A stretch of 64,000 nt of DNA from Ensifer oleiphilus (GCF_013371465.1 NZ_JABWDU010000004.1:1-64000); one strand, 5' to 3'. Numbered from the stretch's first letter, positions 42,701-51,252 are shown. Program-made: numbers and translations. The notes: generated by a model not told the origin, from the letters alone.

Positions 42701-44521
42701 GCGATGGATCAGCTCCATGTCGTGCAGCACGACGCGGTGCTTGTCTTCGCCGTGCTTGCCGACATTGAGGTCGTAAGTCTGTTCGCTGATGACGCGGAAA
42801 CCGAGGTTTTCGAGCAGCGGCACGCGGCGCGACAGCGACACGGGCTCGCCGGCATGGAAGATCTTCAGCTCGGCCGTGTCCGGACGGTTGATCGGGCGGT
42901 TGTAGTTGTAGAACGAGATCCGGATCGGATCTTCCGCCTTGCAGGCAGCGATGTCAGCGAGGTCCGCATAGGCTTCGGCCGGCGTGAAGAACGATTGGTA
43001 GGCGCCGTCGACATCAAGCTCGATGCCGTCCTTGCGGGCAAGCAGGTCGAACCGATCGATCCAGCGCGTGACGATGCCGCGCACGGCTTCTTCGAGCTTG
43101 GCCTGCGGGATGCGCGGGGTCTTGCCGCTGGTGCGGCCGATGATGAAGTGCACGCGCGCCAGACCGCCTTCCGGGAACGCCGGGTAGTAGGCCGAAACGC
43201 GGCCGTCATAGGCCGTCTTCAGGTAATCGCCGATCTTTTCGCGCACGTCGGAATCGTATTGTTCGCGCGGCACGAAGACTATGACCGAAACGAAACGGTC
43301 GAAATGGTCGATGCGCGGCAGCACGCGGATGCGCGGGCGGTCGCCCAGCTCGTTGATCTGTTCGCAGAAGGCGGCCAGCAGTCCGACATCGATCTGGAAG
43401 AGATCGTCTCGCGGGTAGGATTCGAGCGTGTTATCCAGCATCTTGCCGGAGTGGCTCTGCGGATCGTAGCCGAAGTGGTCGACGATCTTCTCGATCTTGT
43501 GGCGCAGCAGCGGGATTTCCGCGGCCTGGCGGGTATAGGCCGACGAGGTGAACAGGCCGACGATGCGCAGCTCGCCGGCGACATTGCCGTCGGCATCGAA
43601 ACGCTTAACGCCGATATAGTCCATATAGGCGCGGCGGTGCACTACCGATTTCACGTTGGCCTTGGTGACGATCAGGAAATCCGGGCTTTCGAGGAAGGCC
43701 AGAATTTCCGGAGTCGTCAGAACCGCGTCCTTGCCCTGGCGCAGTACGCGCACATCGGGGTTGGAAAGGATGCCGAGGCCCCTGCCTGTGCCGCGCTCGA
43801 CGGAGGCTTTCCCGCCCTTGCCCGAATAGGTGTACTCGCGCATGCCGAGGAAGGTGAAGTTGTTGTCCCGGAGCCAGCGGAGGAAGGCGAGCGCTTCGTC
43901 GCGGTCGCTTTTCTTGCGCGAGGCATTGTAGTCCTCGAGTTCCTGCATCGCCTGATCGAGCAGCGTCGTCATCGCCGGCCAGTCGTGCACGGCCTGATGA
44001 ACCTGCTCCAGAACGTCGCGGATACGGTTGCTCAGCGACTGCGCCTCGACCGGCGTCAACTTGTCCAGGTGGATCTGGATATGGCTGACCCGGTGCGCCG
44101 GGTCGCTCGGTTCGTCTGGATCGAACAGCTTGGCGGGCTTGCCCGGCTCCTGGACCAGAATGGGATGGATCGCGAGATGGATGTCGCGGTGCGTGCTTGT
44201 CACTTCGCCCATGACCGAATCATAGAGGAACGGCATGTTGTGTTCGGTGACGGCGATGATCGAAACCTCCGTGCCGCCAGGCGCGACGCCGGGCACGATT
44301 TCGACCGAAACCTGAGGTTTTCCGCCGTCCCAGCGTGCGAGTTCGCTTCTCGCATGGGCCGCAGTCAGTGCCAGCATGTCCGCCGAATAGAGATCGAGGT
44401 CGTCGTTGCTGGCCCCGCCGAAGAGGATCTCCGGCGCCAGCGCGTCGGTGCCCAGTTTGATGGCGGCCGCCTTCGCTGCGTCGATGTGTCTGTCCCGCTT
44501 CGGATTGTATTTCACGCCCAT
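39728..44521 (-). CDS. gdhB: Large NAD-dependent glutamate dehydrogenase (180-kDa class)
   Basis: A 1597-residue enzyme of the L-180 class that deaminates glutamate to 2-oxoglutarate with NAD. Long N-terminal regulatory domains contain FTFLGMREYTYSG near 220 and SYPRDDLFQIDVG near 370. The catalytic core includes LRWSDRAQDYRTEVLGLVKA near 805, the substrate-binding GAKGGFYPKQLP near 840, and GGSAGYDHKKMGITARGAWE near 925. The ATG at 44521 is preferred because GGGAGAA sits 5-6 bases upstream; the ATG at 44539 would swallow this site. The symbol is provisional. The gene is followed by a terminator. Confidence 0.95.
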   Translation of the reverse strand: MGVKYNPKRDRHIDAAKAAAIKLGTDALAPEILFGGASNDDLDLYSADMLALTAAHARSELARWDGGKPQVSVEIVPGVAPGGTEVSIIAVTEHNMPFLYDSVMGEVTSTHRDIHLAIHPILVQEPGKPAKLFDPDEPSDPAHRVSHIQIHLDKLTPVEAQSLSNRIRDVLEQVHQAVHDWPAMTTLLDQAMQELEDYNASRKKSDRDEALAFLRWLRDNNFTFLGMREYTYSGKGGKASVERGTGRGLGILSNPDVRVLRQGKDAVLTTPEILAFLESPDFLIVTKANVKSVVHRRAYMDYIGVKRFDADGNVAGELRIVGLFTSSAYTRQAAEIPLLRHKIEKIVDHFGYDPQSHSGKMLDNTLESYPRDDLFQIDVGLLAAFCEQINELGDRPRIRVLPRIDHFDRFVSVIVFVPREQYDSDVREKIGDYLKTAYDGRVSAYYPAFPEGGLARVHFIIGRTSGKTPRIPQAKLEEAVRGIVTRWIDRFDLLARKDGIELDVDGAYQSFFTPAEAYADLADIAACKAEDPIRISFYNYNRPINRPDTAELKIFHAGEPVSLSRRVPLLENLGFRVISEQTYDLNVGKHGEDKHRVVLHDMELIHRDGLALNLDKSGAALEEAFLAAWNGTIEDDNFNRLILLSGLNAREVTVLRAYARYLRQAGITYSQGYIADTLNKYPAIAADIFKLFVTRMDPALEEKPRAKKCNTLIASIETALSSVPSLDEDRILRRYVNAIEATLRTNYFQKDADGKPRAVLALKLDPKQLEGLPEPRPFREIFVYGTEVEGVHLRFGKVARGGLRWSDRAQDYRTEVLGLVKAQQVKNAVIVPVGAKGGFYPKQLPVGGNRDEVFKAGTEAYKTFIRTMLSVTDNIVGQDVVPPVDTLRRDGDDPYFVVAADKGTATFSDTANGLAQEAGFWLDDAFASGGSAGYDHKKMGITARGAWETAKRHFREMDIDIQTTPFTVAGVGDMSGDVFGNGMLLSEKIRLLAAFDHRDIFIDPNPDTDVSFAERKRMFALPRSSWQDYDRKTLSEGGMIISRAEKSVTLTPEAMAAIGIDKQKATPFEIMNAILKSQVDLLWFGGIGTYVRGSNETDAEVGDRANDAIRVAAEEVRARVIGEGANLGVTQKGRIGFGLNGGRCNSDAIDNSAGVNSSDVEVNIKIALASAMRDGRLTRPKRNTLLASMTEEVGHLVLRNNYEQSLAISLTAMQGAGNRTTLGRLMTRLEADGHLNRKVETLPTDQAMTERYQAGKPLTRAEIGVLLSYSKLVLFDELIASELPDDPYFTATLERYFPGKMRKTYAGDIHGHRLRREIIATILANEVINRGGPAFVSTLTDATGFLSADVVKAAVLALDGFDLPRIYDEIDALDNKIGGGLQNVLYQEVGRIFTLVTERALRTHAATGSVSEAVSRLRDGLQKLRGTMRTAVSGESADEAQLKTAAFVEGGVPAKLAEEISELALMTLVPEIMQISAETGETLSRTAQGYFAVTDTLRINRLLAASDRVPATEQFEAMALSRAVSDIAAARRDITAAALREQKKERNPVAAWEENERERVAQATSQLRLLTEKGETTLAKITVAAGLLNDLARGRAR

Positions 44522-44803
44522 GAAGTTTCTCCCATTCATGATAGGCTAGACCCTATCAGAACCATGGCTAATGGCGACCGCTTTTTATGACGATTTCGGC
44601 AAAAACGAGCCCAAAATCGGAGAATCTCACGCGAAAACAGCTTAAATCCATTTAAATCGAAGGCAAATTGGCGAAAATTGCTCGAATTTCGATGAAAAAG
44701 CACGAAAACGCCAGCGGCTTGTGCGGAACCTGTCTGGCATAGGCTGTTGACATGGCGGTGACAGTCGGTGATCAGAGGTCAAATCGAAGGATTGGACTGG
44801 CCG

Positions 44804-45685
44804 ATGCCCGAAATGCCCTCCTTGCCTGGTGCCGTCATCGTCATTTCCAGTCACGTGGTGCGTGGTACCGTCGGCAATCGGGCGGTTGTCTTCGCCCTGG
44901 AGACGCTTGGGCATCCCGTATGGGCGCTGCCGACCGTCATCCTGCCCTGGCATCCCGGCCATGGCCGCTCGACCCGTATCACCATCCCCGATGCCGAATT
45001 CCAGTCGGTCATCGACGATCTCGCTCAGGCGCCTTGGGCCTGCGAGGTCCGGGCGGTGCTCTCAGGCTATCTTGGCTCGGCGGGACAGGCGGACGGCGTT
45101 GCCCGGCTGGTGACTGCGCTTCGCGCCCGCAACCCCGATCTCGTCTATGCCTGCGATCCTGTTATCGGCGACGCCGAAGGGCTCTATGTGCCAGAAGCGA
45201 CGGCTTCTGCCATCCGTGACCGACTGCTGCCGCTGGCAAGCCTTGCCACGCCCAACCGCTTCGAACTGGCCTGGCTCGCCGGCGCTGCGCTCGAGACGAA
45301 CGCGGCCATCCTCGACGCGGCGCTCGGGCTTGGCCCATCACGAATGTTGGTGACATCGGCAATCCCGATGATGAATGGCGGCACGGGAAACCTGTATCTC
45401 TCCGGCAACCATGCGCTTCTTGCCGAACATCGGCTGATCGAGAACCCGCCGAACGGCACGGGCGATCTGCTGACGGCGGTGTTCCTGGCGCGATTGCTCG
45501 AAGGGCTTTCGGAGGAGCGTGCGCTGCAGATGGCGACGGCCAGCGTCTTTGAAATCATCGCACGCACGGTGAAGCGCGGTGCCGATGAGCTGACGCTGGA
45601 ACAGGATGCGTCGAGCCTCTCGACGCCGATGGCGATGGTCCAGATGCGGCGCTTGCTGCATCCGAGCCAGATGCGCCGGAAATAG
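44804..45685 (+). CDS. pdxY: Pyridoxal kinase
   Basis: A protein of 290-300 residues of the ribokinase/PfkB-like fold that phosphorylates pyridoxal. Typical features are VIVISSHVVRGTVGNRAVVF near the start, LVYACDPVIGDAEGLYVPEA in the middle, TPNRFELAWLAG, and the catalytic-anion-hole region NPPNGTGDLLTAVFLARLL near 220-238. The start is uncertain: ATG 44804, ATG 44813 and a GTG at 44768 are all in frame and none has a strong ribosome-binding site. It diverges from gdh across a gap of about 280 bp. The carbonic anhydrase gene follows 69 bases later. Confidence 0.88.
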   Translation: MPEMPSLPGAVIVISSHVVRGTVGNRAVVFALETLGHPVWALPTVILPWHPGHGRSTRITIPDAEFQSVIDDLAQAPWACEVRAVLSGYLGSAGQADGVARLVTALRARNPDLVYACDPVIGDAEGLYVPEATASAIRDRLLPLASLATPNRFELAWLAGAALETNAAILDAALGLGPSRMLVTSAIPMMNGGTGNLYLSGNHALLAEHRLIENPPNGTGDLLTAVFLARLLEGLSEERALQMATASVFEIIARTVKRGADELTLEQDASSLSTPMAMVQMRRLLHPSQMRRK

Positions 45686-45754
45686 AAGAAGCTGTTCACG
45701 GCTTGCCGTCGAATGGCTTGGTGGATTGAAATCTCGACAACAGCGGGGTAACCG

Positions 45755-46402
45755 ATGGATATGCAGCGTTTTCCGGACCACCTTCTGAACGGCTATCATA
45801 ACTTCATGAATGGCCGCTTCAGCGAACAGCAGCAACGTTACAAGACATTGGCCGACAGCGGGCAGAAGCCCAAGACCATGGTCATTGCCTGTTGCGATTC
45901 CCGGGCAGCCCCCGAGACGATCTTCGACAGCGGCCCCGGCGAACTTTTTGTCGTGCGCAACGTCGCCAATCTGATGCCACCCTACGAACCGGACGGCCAT
46001 TATCATTCGACCTCGGCAGCCCTCGAATTTGCCGTGCAGTCGCTGCGCGTCACCGACATCGTCGTCATGGGGCATGGACGCTGCGGCGGCATCAAGGCGG
46101 CACTCGATCTCGACGCCGAACCCTTGTCGCCGGGCGATTTCATCGGCCGCTGGATGCACCTCTTGAAGCCTTCGGCCGAGCAGATCCAGAGCAACGAGGT
46201 GATGACCCAGGCCGAGCGTCAGCGGGCGCTGGAACGCGTCTCCATCCGCAACTCGATCGCCAATCTGCGCACCTTTCCCTGTGTCCAGATCCTCGAAGCG
46301 AAGGGCAAGCTCAACCTGCACGGTGCATGGTTCGACATTTCGACCGGCGAGCTCTGGGTGATGGATCCGAAGACCGGCGATTTTGCCCGACCCGGCATGT
46401 GA
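45755..46402 (+). CDS. Beta-class carbonic anhydrase
   Basis: A 215-residue zinc enzyme that interconverts CO2 and bicarbonate. The zinc ligands are in ACCDSRAAPE (Cys46, with Asp48 and Arg50 as the catalytic dyad) and VVMGHGRCGG (His and Cys near 106-109). FVVRNVANLMPPYEPDG lies between them. The ATG at 45755 follows GGGGTAA. Length and motif spacing are standard. A terminator hairpin follows, oriented mainly for the converging transglycosylase gene. Confidence 0.95.
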   Translation: MDMQRFPDHLLNGYHNFMNGRFSEQQQRYKTLADSGQKPKTMVIACCDSRAAPETIFDSGPGELFVVRNVANLMPPYEPDGHYHSTSAALEFAVQSLRVTDIVVMGHGRCGGIKAALDLDAEPLSPGDFIGRWMHLLKPSAEQIQSNEVMTQAERQRALERVSIRNSIANLRTFPCVQILEAKGKLNLHGAWFDISTGELWVMDPKTGDFARPGM

Positions 46403-46418
46403 CGGCAGCCACAGCAAA

Positions 46419-46444
46419 AAGCCCGGTCCTTTCGAACCGGGCTT
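46419..46444 (-). terminator. Terminator of the lytic transglycosylase gene
   Basis: AAGCCCGGT / ACCGGGCTT with an 8-base loop. On the minus strand it is followed by a T-run (TTTGC after the arm); on the plus strand no T-run follows. Confidence 0.82.
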
Positions 46445-46473
46445 CCAAATCTGCAGTCTTGTAACGGTCGCGA

Positions 46474-47295
46474 TCAGTCGCCGTCGATTTCTGCGCCGAT
46501 GATGGCGATTGCCTGCTGGTAGACGCTGGCGGCGTTCCAGCCCTGGATCGCGCCAAAATTCGCCTGTCCCTGCTGGTATCCGGCGCCCGGCTGCCAGCCG
46601 TGGCCACGCAGGAAGTTTGCGGTCGACGCAAGCGCGTCGGCCTTCGAGCGGACCATGTCGACGTGGCCGTTGCCGTCGCCGTCGACGCCGTACTTCAAGA
46701 CGTTTGCCGGAAGGAACTGGGTCTGTCCGATTTCGCCATGGGCAGCGCCGCGCGCGTCCGGGCTCAGGTCGCCGCGCTGGACGAGCTGGAGTGCGGCGTA
46801 GAGCTGGTTGGTGAAGTAGTCGGAACGGCGGCAGTCATAGGCGAGCGTCGAAACGGCAGAGAGCGTGTGCTCCTTGCCCATGAAGCCGCCGAAGCCGGTT
46901 TCCATGCCCCAGATGGCAATCAGCGGGCCGGCCGGCACGCCATAGCGCTGCTCGATGCTGTTGAAGAGCGCCGCGTTCTGGGCCTTCATCTTCTTGCCGC
47001 GCGAAATGATCGTCTGGCCGCCACGCTTCTGCATGAACTGGCTGAGTGAAAGCTTGAAGCTCTTCTGGCCGCGGTCGGCGCGGATCGTCGCCTTGTTGTA
47101 GGAAACGTTAGAGAGCGCCTTGTTCAGCACCGCAGGGCTGATGCCGTTGCCGGCGGCTTCCTGCTTGAACTGCGTCATCCAGGCGGCAAAGCCGCTGCCG
47201 TCGTTGCCGCACTGTGCCGCGGAAGCAGTCGCCGGAAGGACTGCCGTTGAAATCAGGGCCGCAAGCCCAATAGCTACGCACTTTGCCGTGTGCAT
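46474..47295 (-). CDS. Lytic murein transglycosylase (MltB/SLT_2 type)
   Basis: A 273-residue secreted protein with an N-terminal signal peptide (KCVAIGLAALISTAVLPATA, cleavage expected after ASA near residue 25). The catalytic Glu is in IAIWGMETGFGGFMG near 121, and EIGQTQFLPANVLKYGVDGD near 190 is the second family signature, followed by a calcium-like DGDGNGHVD loop. Such enzymes cleave peptidoglycan with anhydro-muramyl product. The ATG at 47295 gives the signal peptide; further upstream codons are not needed. It lies between carbonic anhydrase and asd. Confidence 0.92.
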   Translation of the reverse strand: MHTAKCVAIGLAALISTAVLPATASAAQCGNDGSGFAAWMTQFKQEAAGNGISPAVLNKALSNVSYNKATIRADRGQKSFKLSLSQFMQKRGGQTIISRGKKMKAQNAALFNSIEQRYGVPAGPLIAIWGMETGFGGFMGKEHTLSAVSTLAYDCRRSDYFTNQLYAALQLVQRGDLSPDARGAAHGEIGQTQFLPANVLKYGVDGDGNGHVDMVRSKADALASTANFLRGHGWQPGAGYQQGQANFGAIQGWNAASVYQQAIAIIGAEIDGD

Positions 47296-47392
47296 GAAAA
47301 ACCCCGTGATTGCCCGAATCTGGTTGCCGTTACAAAGATGCCAGCCTTTGCCGGCACTGTCACCCGCCACTCAATGGCGGAAAATACCTAAC

Positions 47393-47408
47393 GGTTTCAC
47401 GTGAATCC
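47393..47408. promoter_or_regulatory. parS: parS-like site 8 (between the transglycosylase gene and asd)
   Basis: GGTTTCACGTGAATCC. The 12-base core GTTTCACGTGAA is intact and three outer positions deviate from consensus. It is the most distant site, 26 kb right of parB, and non-coding. Confidence 0.7.
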
Positions 47409-47441
47409 GATCAATTCTTCACACGGATCCGTGAAACAGCA

Positions 47442-47475
47442 AACCCCGCAGGCCGATAACGGGCCAGGCGGGGTT
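47442..47475 (-). terminator. Probable terminator of asd
   Basis: AACCCCGC / GCGGGGTT with an internal GGCC pair, 28 bases beyond the asd stop. The T-tract on the minus strand is weak (TTGCTGTTTC), so this call is less certain. Confidence 0.6.
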
Positions 47476-47502
47476 CTTATTTGTGTCTTACCGTCTGTTT
47501 GT

Positions 47503-48537
47503 TCAGGCGGCCTGCTTCTTGGCGCGGATCAGGCCGCGGTTGATGAGCAGCTCGGCGATCTGGATCGCGTTGAGTGCCGCACCCTTGCGCAAGTTGTCGG
47601 AAACGACCCAGATGTTGAGGCCGTTCTCGACCGTTGCGTCTTCGCGGATGCGCGAGATGTAGGTGGCATCTTCGCCGGCGCACTCGTATGGCGTGACGTA
47701 GCCGCCGTTCTCGTGCTTGTCGACAACCAGGCAACCCGGCGCTTCGCGCAGGATATCGCGCGCCTCGTCAGCGGTGATCTCGTTTTCGAACTCGATGTTG
47801 ACCGATTCCGAATGGCCGATGAAGACGGGAACGCGCACGGCCGTGCAGGTCACCTTGATCTTCGGATCGAGCATCTTCTTGGTCTCGGCCAGAACCTTCC
47901 ACTCTTCCTTGGTGTAGCCGTCTTCCATGAAGACGTCGATATGCGGAATGACGTTGAAGGCGATGCGCTTGGTGAACTTCTTCGATTCGATCGGGTCGGC
48001 AACAAAGACTGCCCGGGTCTGGTTGAAGAGTTCGTCCATGCCGTCCTTGCCGGCGCCGGAAACCGACTGGTAGGTCGACACGACGACGCGCTTGATCTTG
48101 GCGTAGTCATGCAGCGGCTTCAGCGCGACGACGAGCTGCGCGGTCGAGCAATTCGGGTTGGCGATGATGTTCTTCTTGGTGAAGAGCGAGATCGCGTCGG
48201 GGTTCACTTCCGGCACGATCAGCGGCACTTCGGAATCGTAGCGCCAGGCCGAGGAGTTGTCGATGACGACGCAACCCTGCTGGCCGATCTTCGGCGAATA
48301 CTTCAGCGAAACCGCGCCGCCGGCCGACATCAGGCAGATATCGGTGTCGGAGAAGTCGTAGTTTTCGAGGTTCTTGACCTTGAGCGTCTTGTCGCCGAAG
48401 GAAACTTCCGTGCCCTGGGAACGGGCGGAAGCAAGGGCGACCACCTCATCGGCGGGAAAGCCGCGTTCCGAAAGGATGTTCAGCATCTCCCGGCCGACAT
48501 TGCCGGTAGCGCCTGCGACTGCAATCTTGAAACCCAT
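47503..48537 (-). CDS. asd: Aspartate-semialdehyde dehydrogenase
   Basis: A 344-residue NADPH enzyme that reduces aspartyl phosphate to aspartate semialdehyde for lysine, threonine, methionine and diaminopimelate synthesis. The nucleotide loop is VAGATGNVGREML (residues 7-19). The catalytic Cys is in IANPNCSTAQLVVAL near 132, and the later His is in RVPVFIGHSESVNIEF near 243. The start at ATG 48537 gives MGFKIAVAGATG. Upstream is a 388-bp gap shared with phoA. Confidence 0.96.
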   Translation of the reverse strand: MGFKIAVAGATGNVGREMLNILSERGFPADEVVALASARSQGTEVSFGDKTLKVKNLENYDFSDTDICLMSAGGAVSLKYSPKIGQQGCVVIDNSSAWRYDSEVPLIVPEVNPDAISLFTKKNIIANPNCSTAQLVVALKPLHDYAKIKRVVVSTYQSVSGAGKDGMDELFNQTRAVFVADPIESKKFTKRIAFNVIPHIDVFMEDGYTKEEWKVLAETKKMLDPKIKVTCTAVRVPVFIGHSESVNIEFENEITADEARDILREAPGCLVVDKHENGGYVTPYECAGEDATYISRIREDATVENGLNIWVVSDNLRKGAALNAIQIAELLINRGLIRAKKQAA

Positions 48538-48925
48538 GATCTAAGCTCTCTTTTCTGTCTCTCCTCGTCGGGTGGAGGGGGAAACCGCGCGATCCGCCGC
48601 GAGGGTTCCTGTCCCCGGCCAAACCGGGGAGAGAGCGGAGGGCCAGAGACGTCAGACGGTTTTCGTCGTCGTTTTGGCCGTTGTTTTGAAGGAAGCTGGG
48701 AAACGCATATTCCGCCCGGCGATTTCTGCCAGGATGCTGCTGTCAGCGAAGTTATGTTCGCGGCGAAGCATGGAATGCCTTCCTTTCCGAGGCTCCTAAT
48801 AATTGTTTCTATCGGCGAGTCAAGCGTACGATGCTCGGCGCCCGCAAACGTGATCGTTATGTCACGTCGCTGTCATCGCCGGGCGTTAGGACCGCGACAT
48901 CCGACACCTCAAAGGGACGATCGCC
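48538..48925. promoter_or_regulatory. Divergent control region of asd and the alkaline phosphatase gene
   Basis: A 388-bp gap without a convincing gene. A Pho box lies at 48859-48876, close to the phosphatase start. The rest shows GC-rich and T-rich patches but no feature I can name; the asd promoter should be in its left part. Confidence 0.6.
48859..48876 (+). promoter_or_regulatory. Pho box (PhoB binding site)
   Basis: ATGTCAC-GTCG-CTGTCAT: two 7-base direct repeats with a 4-base spacer, matching CTGTCAT-N4-CTGTCAT with two deviations in the first half. It ends 49 bases before the alkaline phosphatase start, a normal position for PhoB activation. Confidence 0.8.
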
Positions 48926-50677
48926 ATGCGCACGCTTCTTGTAACCCTCTTTGCCACAACGGTTCTGGCCCAGGCAGCCCAGGCTGCGGACGTCTATCCG
49001 ATTGATCGTGCAACGATTCTCGCCGGCTCGCCGTTTGATTTCAAGGTCGAGCTGAAGGGAGCCGTGAAGGCGGAAGACATCACGGTGACCGTCAACGGTC
49101 AGGACTACAAGGCAGCGCTCGGCTCCGAGGCCACCTATGTCGCGATGGAAAAGGGCAAGGAAGACAAGGACCTCGGTTCGGCCCTGCTCTTGCGCAATGC
49201 CGTCATCGGCGCGCCGGGCAGCTACGAGGTCAGGGTGACGGCGGGCGAACAGACGAAGACCGTGACCTGGGACGTCTTTGCCACCGCTGAACAGCCGAAG
49301 GCCAAGAATATTATCTTCCTGCTTGGCGATGGCCTTTCGGTCGCCCATCGCACCGCTGCGCGCATCATGTCGAAGGGCATGACCGAGGGGAAGGCCAATG
49401 GCCGCCTCAACATGGACGATCTCGAGCGCATGGCCTTTATCGGCACGTCGGCCACCAACTCGATCGATACCGACAGCGCCAACACCATGTCGGCCTATAT
49501 GACTGGCCACAAGACCGTGATCAACGCCGTCGGCGTCTATGGCGACCGCACGCCCGACAGCCTCGATGATCCGCGTGTCGAAACCATTGCCGAAGCGCTG
49601 CGCCGCCAGACGCAGAAGTCGATCGGCCTCGTCACCACCTCGGAAATCGAGGATGCGACGCCTGCCGCCGTCGTCTCCCACACCCGCAACCGCAACGACA
49701 AGGCCGAAATCGTCGGCATGATCTACGACGTCAAGCCGGAGGTGATCCTTGGCGGCGGCTCGGCCTATTTCCTCGGCAAGGAGACGCCCGGCTCCAAGCG
49801 AAAGGACAATCAGGACTATATAAAGCTGTTCCAGAACGCCGGCTACGCGCTTGCCACCGACAAGACCGAGCTTGCCAATGCACCTGCCGACGGCAAGCTT
49901 CTCGGCCTGTTCCACACCGGCAACATGGACGTGACGCTCGACCGTGAGTTCCTGAAGAAGGGCACGGCCGAAAAGTTCCCGGGCCAGCCCGGGCTCGTCG
50001 AGATGACCAAGACGGCGCTCGACCGGCTGTCCAAGAACGAAAACGGCTTCTTCCTGATGGTCGAGGGTGCCTCGATCGACAAGATGAGCCATCCGCTCGA
50101 CATGGAGCGCGCCGTGGTCGAGACCATCGAGTTCGACCAGGCGATCGGCGTTGCCCGCGAATTTGCCAAGAACAACGCGGATACGCTTGTTGTCGTCACC
50201 GGCGACCATACCCACGGCGTCTCGCTGCTCGGCATCATCGACGACACGGTCGAGGGCAAGGAAGGCCGCGACAAGGTCAAGACAGGCGCTTCGGCAGGCT
50301 TCCCGAACTACACCGACGAAAACAAGGACGGCTTCCCCGACAAGATCGATGCCAGCCGCCGTCTGGCGATGTTCGTCTCCAATTTCCCCGACTACTACGA
50401 AACCTTCAGCCCCAAGCTGGATGGCCCGTTCGAGCCGGCGGTGAAGAACGAGAAGGACGAGTATGTCGCCAACGAAGCCTACAAGGACATGCCGGGCGCC
50501 GTGTTGCGTGTCGGCATCCTGCCGAAGGACGAAAGCACCGGCCAGCACACGGTCGATGATGTCGTGCTGCAGTCGGAAGGTCCTGGCAGTGAAGGCTTCA
50601 GGGGCTATATGGAGCAGAGCGACGTCTATCGCGTTCTCGTCGACGCGCTCGCTCTCGGCGTGAAGCAGACCAACTGA
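48926..50677 (+). CDS. phoA: Alkaline phosphatase
   Basis: A 583-residue secreted phosphomonoesterase. The signal peptide (LLVTLFATTVLAQAAQA) is followed by an extra N-terminal beta domain of about 100 residues. The metal-binding and catalytic segments are IIFLLGDGLSVAHRTAARI near 129, the phosphorylated serine in DTDSANTMSAYMTGHKT near 181, VEGASIDKMSHPLD near 378, and VVVTGDHTHGVS near 424. The Pho box upstream indicates induction by phosphate starvation. It is larger than E. coli PhoA, mainly by the N-terminal domain and a C-terminal insertion with EF-hand-like DENKDGFPDKID. The symbol is provisional. Confidence 0.92.
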   Translation: MRTLLVTLFATTVLAQAAQAADVYPIDRATILAGSPFDFKVELKGAVKAEDITVTVNGQDYKAALGSEATYVAMEKGKEDKDLGSALLLRNAVIGAPGSYEVRVTAGEQTKTVTWDVFATAEQPKAKNIIFLLGDGLSVAHRTAARIMSKGMTEGKANGRLNMDDLERMAFIGTSATNSIDTDSANTMSAYMTGHKTVINAVGVYGDRTPDSLDDPRVETIAEALRRQTQKSIGLVTTSEIEDATPAAVVSHTRNRNDKAEIVGMIYDVKPEVILGGGSAYFLGKETPGSKRKDNQDYIKLFQNAGYALATDKTELANAPADGKLLGLFHTGNMDVTLDREFLKKGTAEKFPGQPGLVEMTKTALDRLSKNENGFFLMVEGASIDKMSHPLDMERAVVETIEFDQAIGVAREFAKNNADTLVVVTGDHTHGVSLLGIIDDTVEGKEGRDKVKTGASAGFPNYTDENKDGFPDKIDASRRLAMFVSNFPDYYETFSPKLDGPFEPAVKNEKDEYVANEAYKDMPGAVLRVGILPKDESTGQHTVDDVVLQSEGPGSEGFRGYMEQSDVYRVLVDALALGVKQTN

Positions 50678-50690
50678 TGGCTCGAAATCT

Positions 50691-50717
50691 GCCTCCTCCC
50701 TGCAAAGGGGAGGAGGC
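50691..50717. repeat. Strong hairpin downstream of the alkaline phosphatase gene
   Basis: GCCTCCTCCC / GGGAGGAGGC, a 10-bp stem with a 7-base loop, 13 bases past the stop. There is no T-run, so it could stabilise the mRNA 3' end or act as a weak terminator. Confidence 0.55.
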
Positions 50718-50784
50718 ATCGCGCTGACGTTTCTTCCCGGCCTTTTGCCGATGCGCTGCCGGGATACCAAATAGCGATAAGACG

Positions 50785-51249
50785 ATGTCCCTATCGAGCC
50801 CCATCTCCCTCAGTCGACGCGCCCTGCTTGGCCTGATCGCCGGCGCGGCCGTTGCGATCGACGGGCGTGTTGCCCAGGCGGACGCCAGCCTCACCTTCGA
50901 TGAGCTTTATGGCAAGGTCAGTGTACTCGGTCTCGAATTCTCGCAGAAGGCAAAGAGCCTTGCCGGCCAGAAGGTGCGCATGCGCGGCTTCATGGCGCCG
51001 CCGCTCAAAGCCGAGGCTGCCTTCTTCGTCCTGACGGAAATTCCGATGGCGCTTTGCCCATTTTGTTCGTCGGATTCCGATTGGCCTGATAACATCGTCG
51101 TCGTCTATCTCGGCGAGAAGCAGACCTTCGTACCGCCCGGCCAGACGATCGAGGTGCGCGGGACGCTGGAGATCGGCTCCTGGACTGATCCGGAGACCGG
51201 TTTTGTCAGCCTGCTGCGCCTTAGGTCATCCGAGTTTTATACGGTCTAG
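50785..51249 (+). CDS. Putative exported protein of a metal-linked ABC module
   Basis: A 154-residue protein. The N terminus has a Tat-like signal: SRRALLGLIAG followed by AAVAIDGRVAQA. The mature part contains VRMRGFMAPPLKAEAAFFVL and a CPFC pair near 92-95 (ALCPFCSSDSDW), then an OB-like EVRGTLEIGSW segment. This resembles the DUF3299 family, whose members occur beside MacB-like ABC genes. The CxxC could bind metal or be redox active. The next gene starts 3 bases after its stop, so the three genes form an operon. The function is not established. Confidence 0.7.
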   Translation: MSLSSPISLSRRALLGLIAGAAVAIDGRVAQADASLTFDELYGKVSVLGLEFSQKAKSLAGQKVRMRGFMAPPLKAEAAFFVLTEIPMALCPFCSSDSDWPDNIVVVYLGEKQTFVPPGQTIEVRGTLEIGSWTDPETGFVSLLRLRSSEFYTV

Positions 51250-51252
51250 CCA

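Noticed and set aside
40310-44590. A 1426-codon open frame on the plus strand opposite the glutamate dehydrogenase gene
   Set aside because: It is antisense to a gene with clear catalytic motifs; the predicted protein is rich in Arg, Asp, Val and His with no domain, as expected from GC-rich codon bias.
47421-47440. GGATCCGTGAAAC next to parS-like site 8 as a ninth site
   Set aside because: Only one half-site is present; the centre is not CACGTG.
48857-50770. A 637-codon frame antisense to the alkaline phosphatase gene
   Set aside because: The plus strand has signal peptide, active-site motifs and a Pho box; the antisense product has none.
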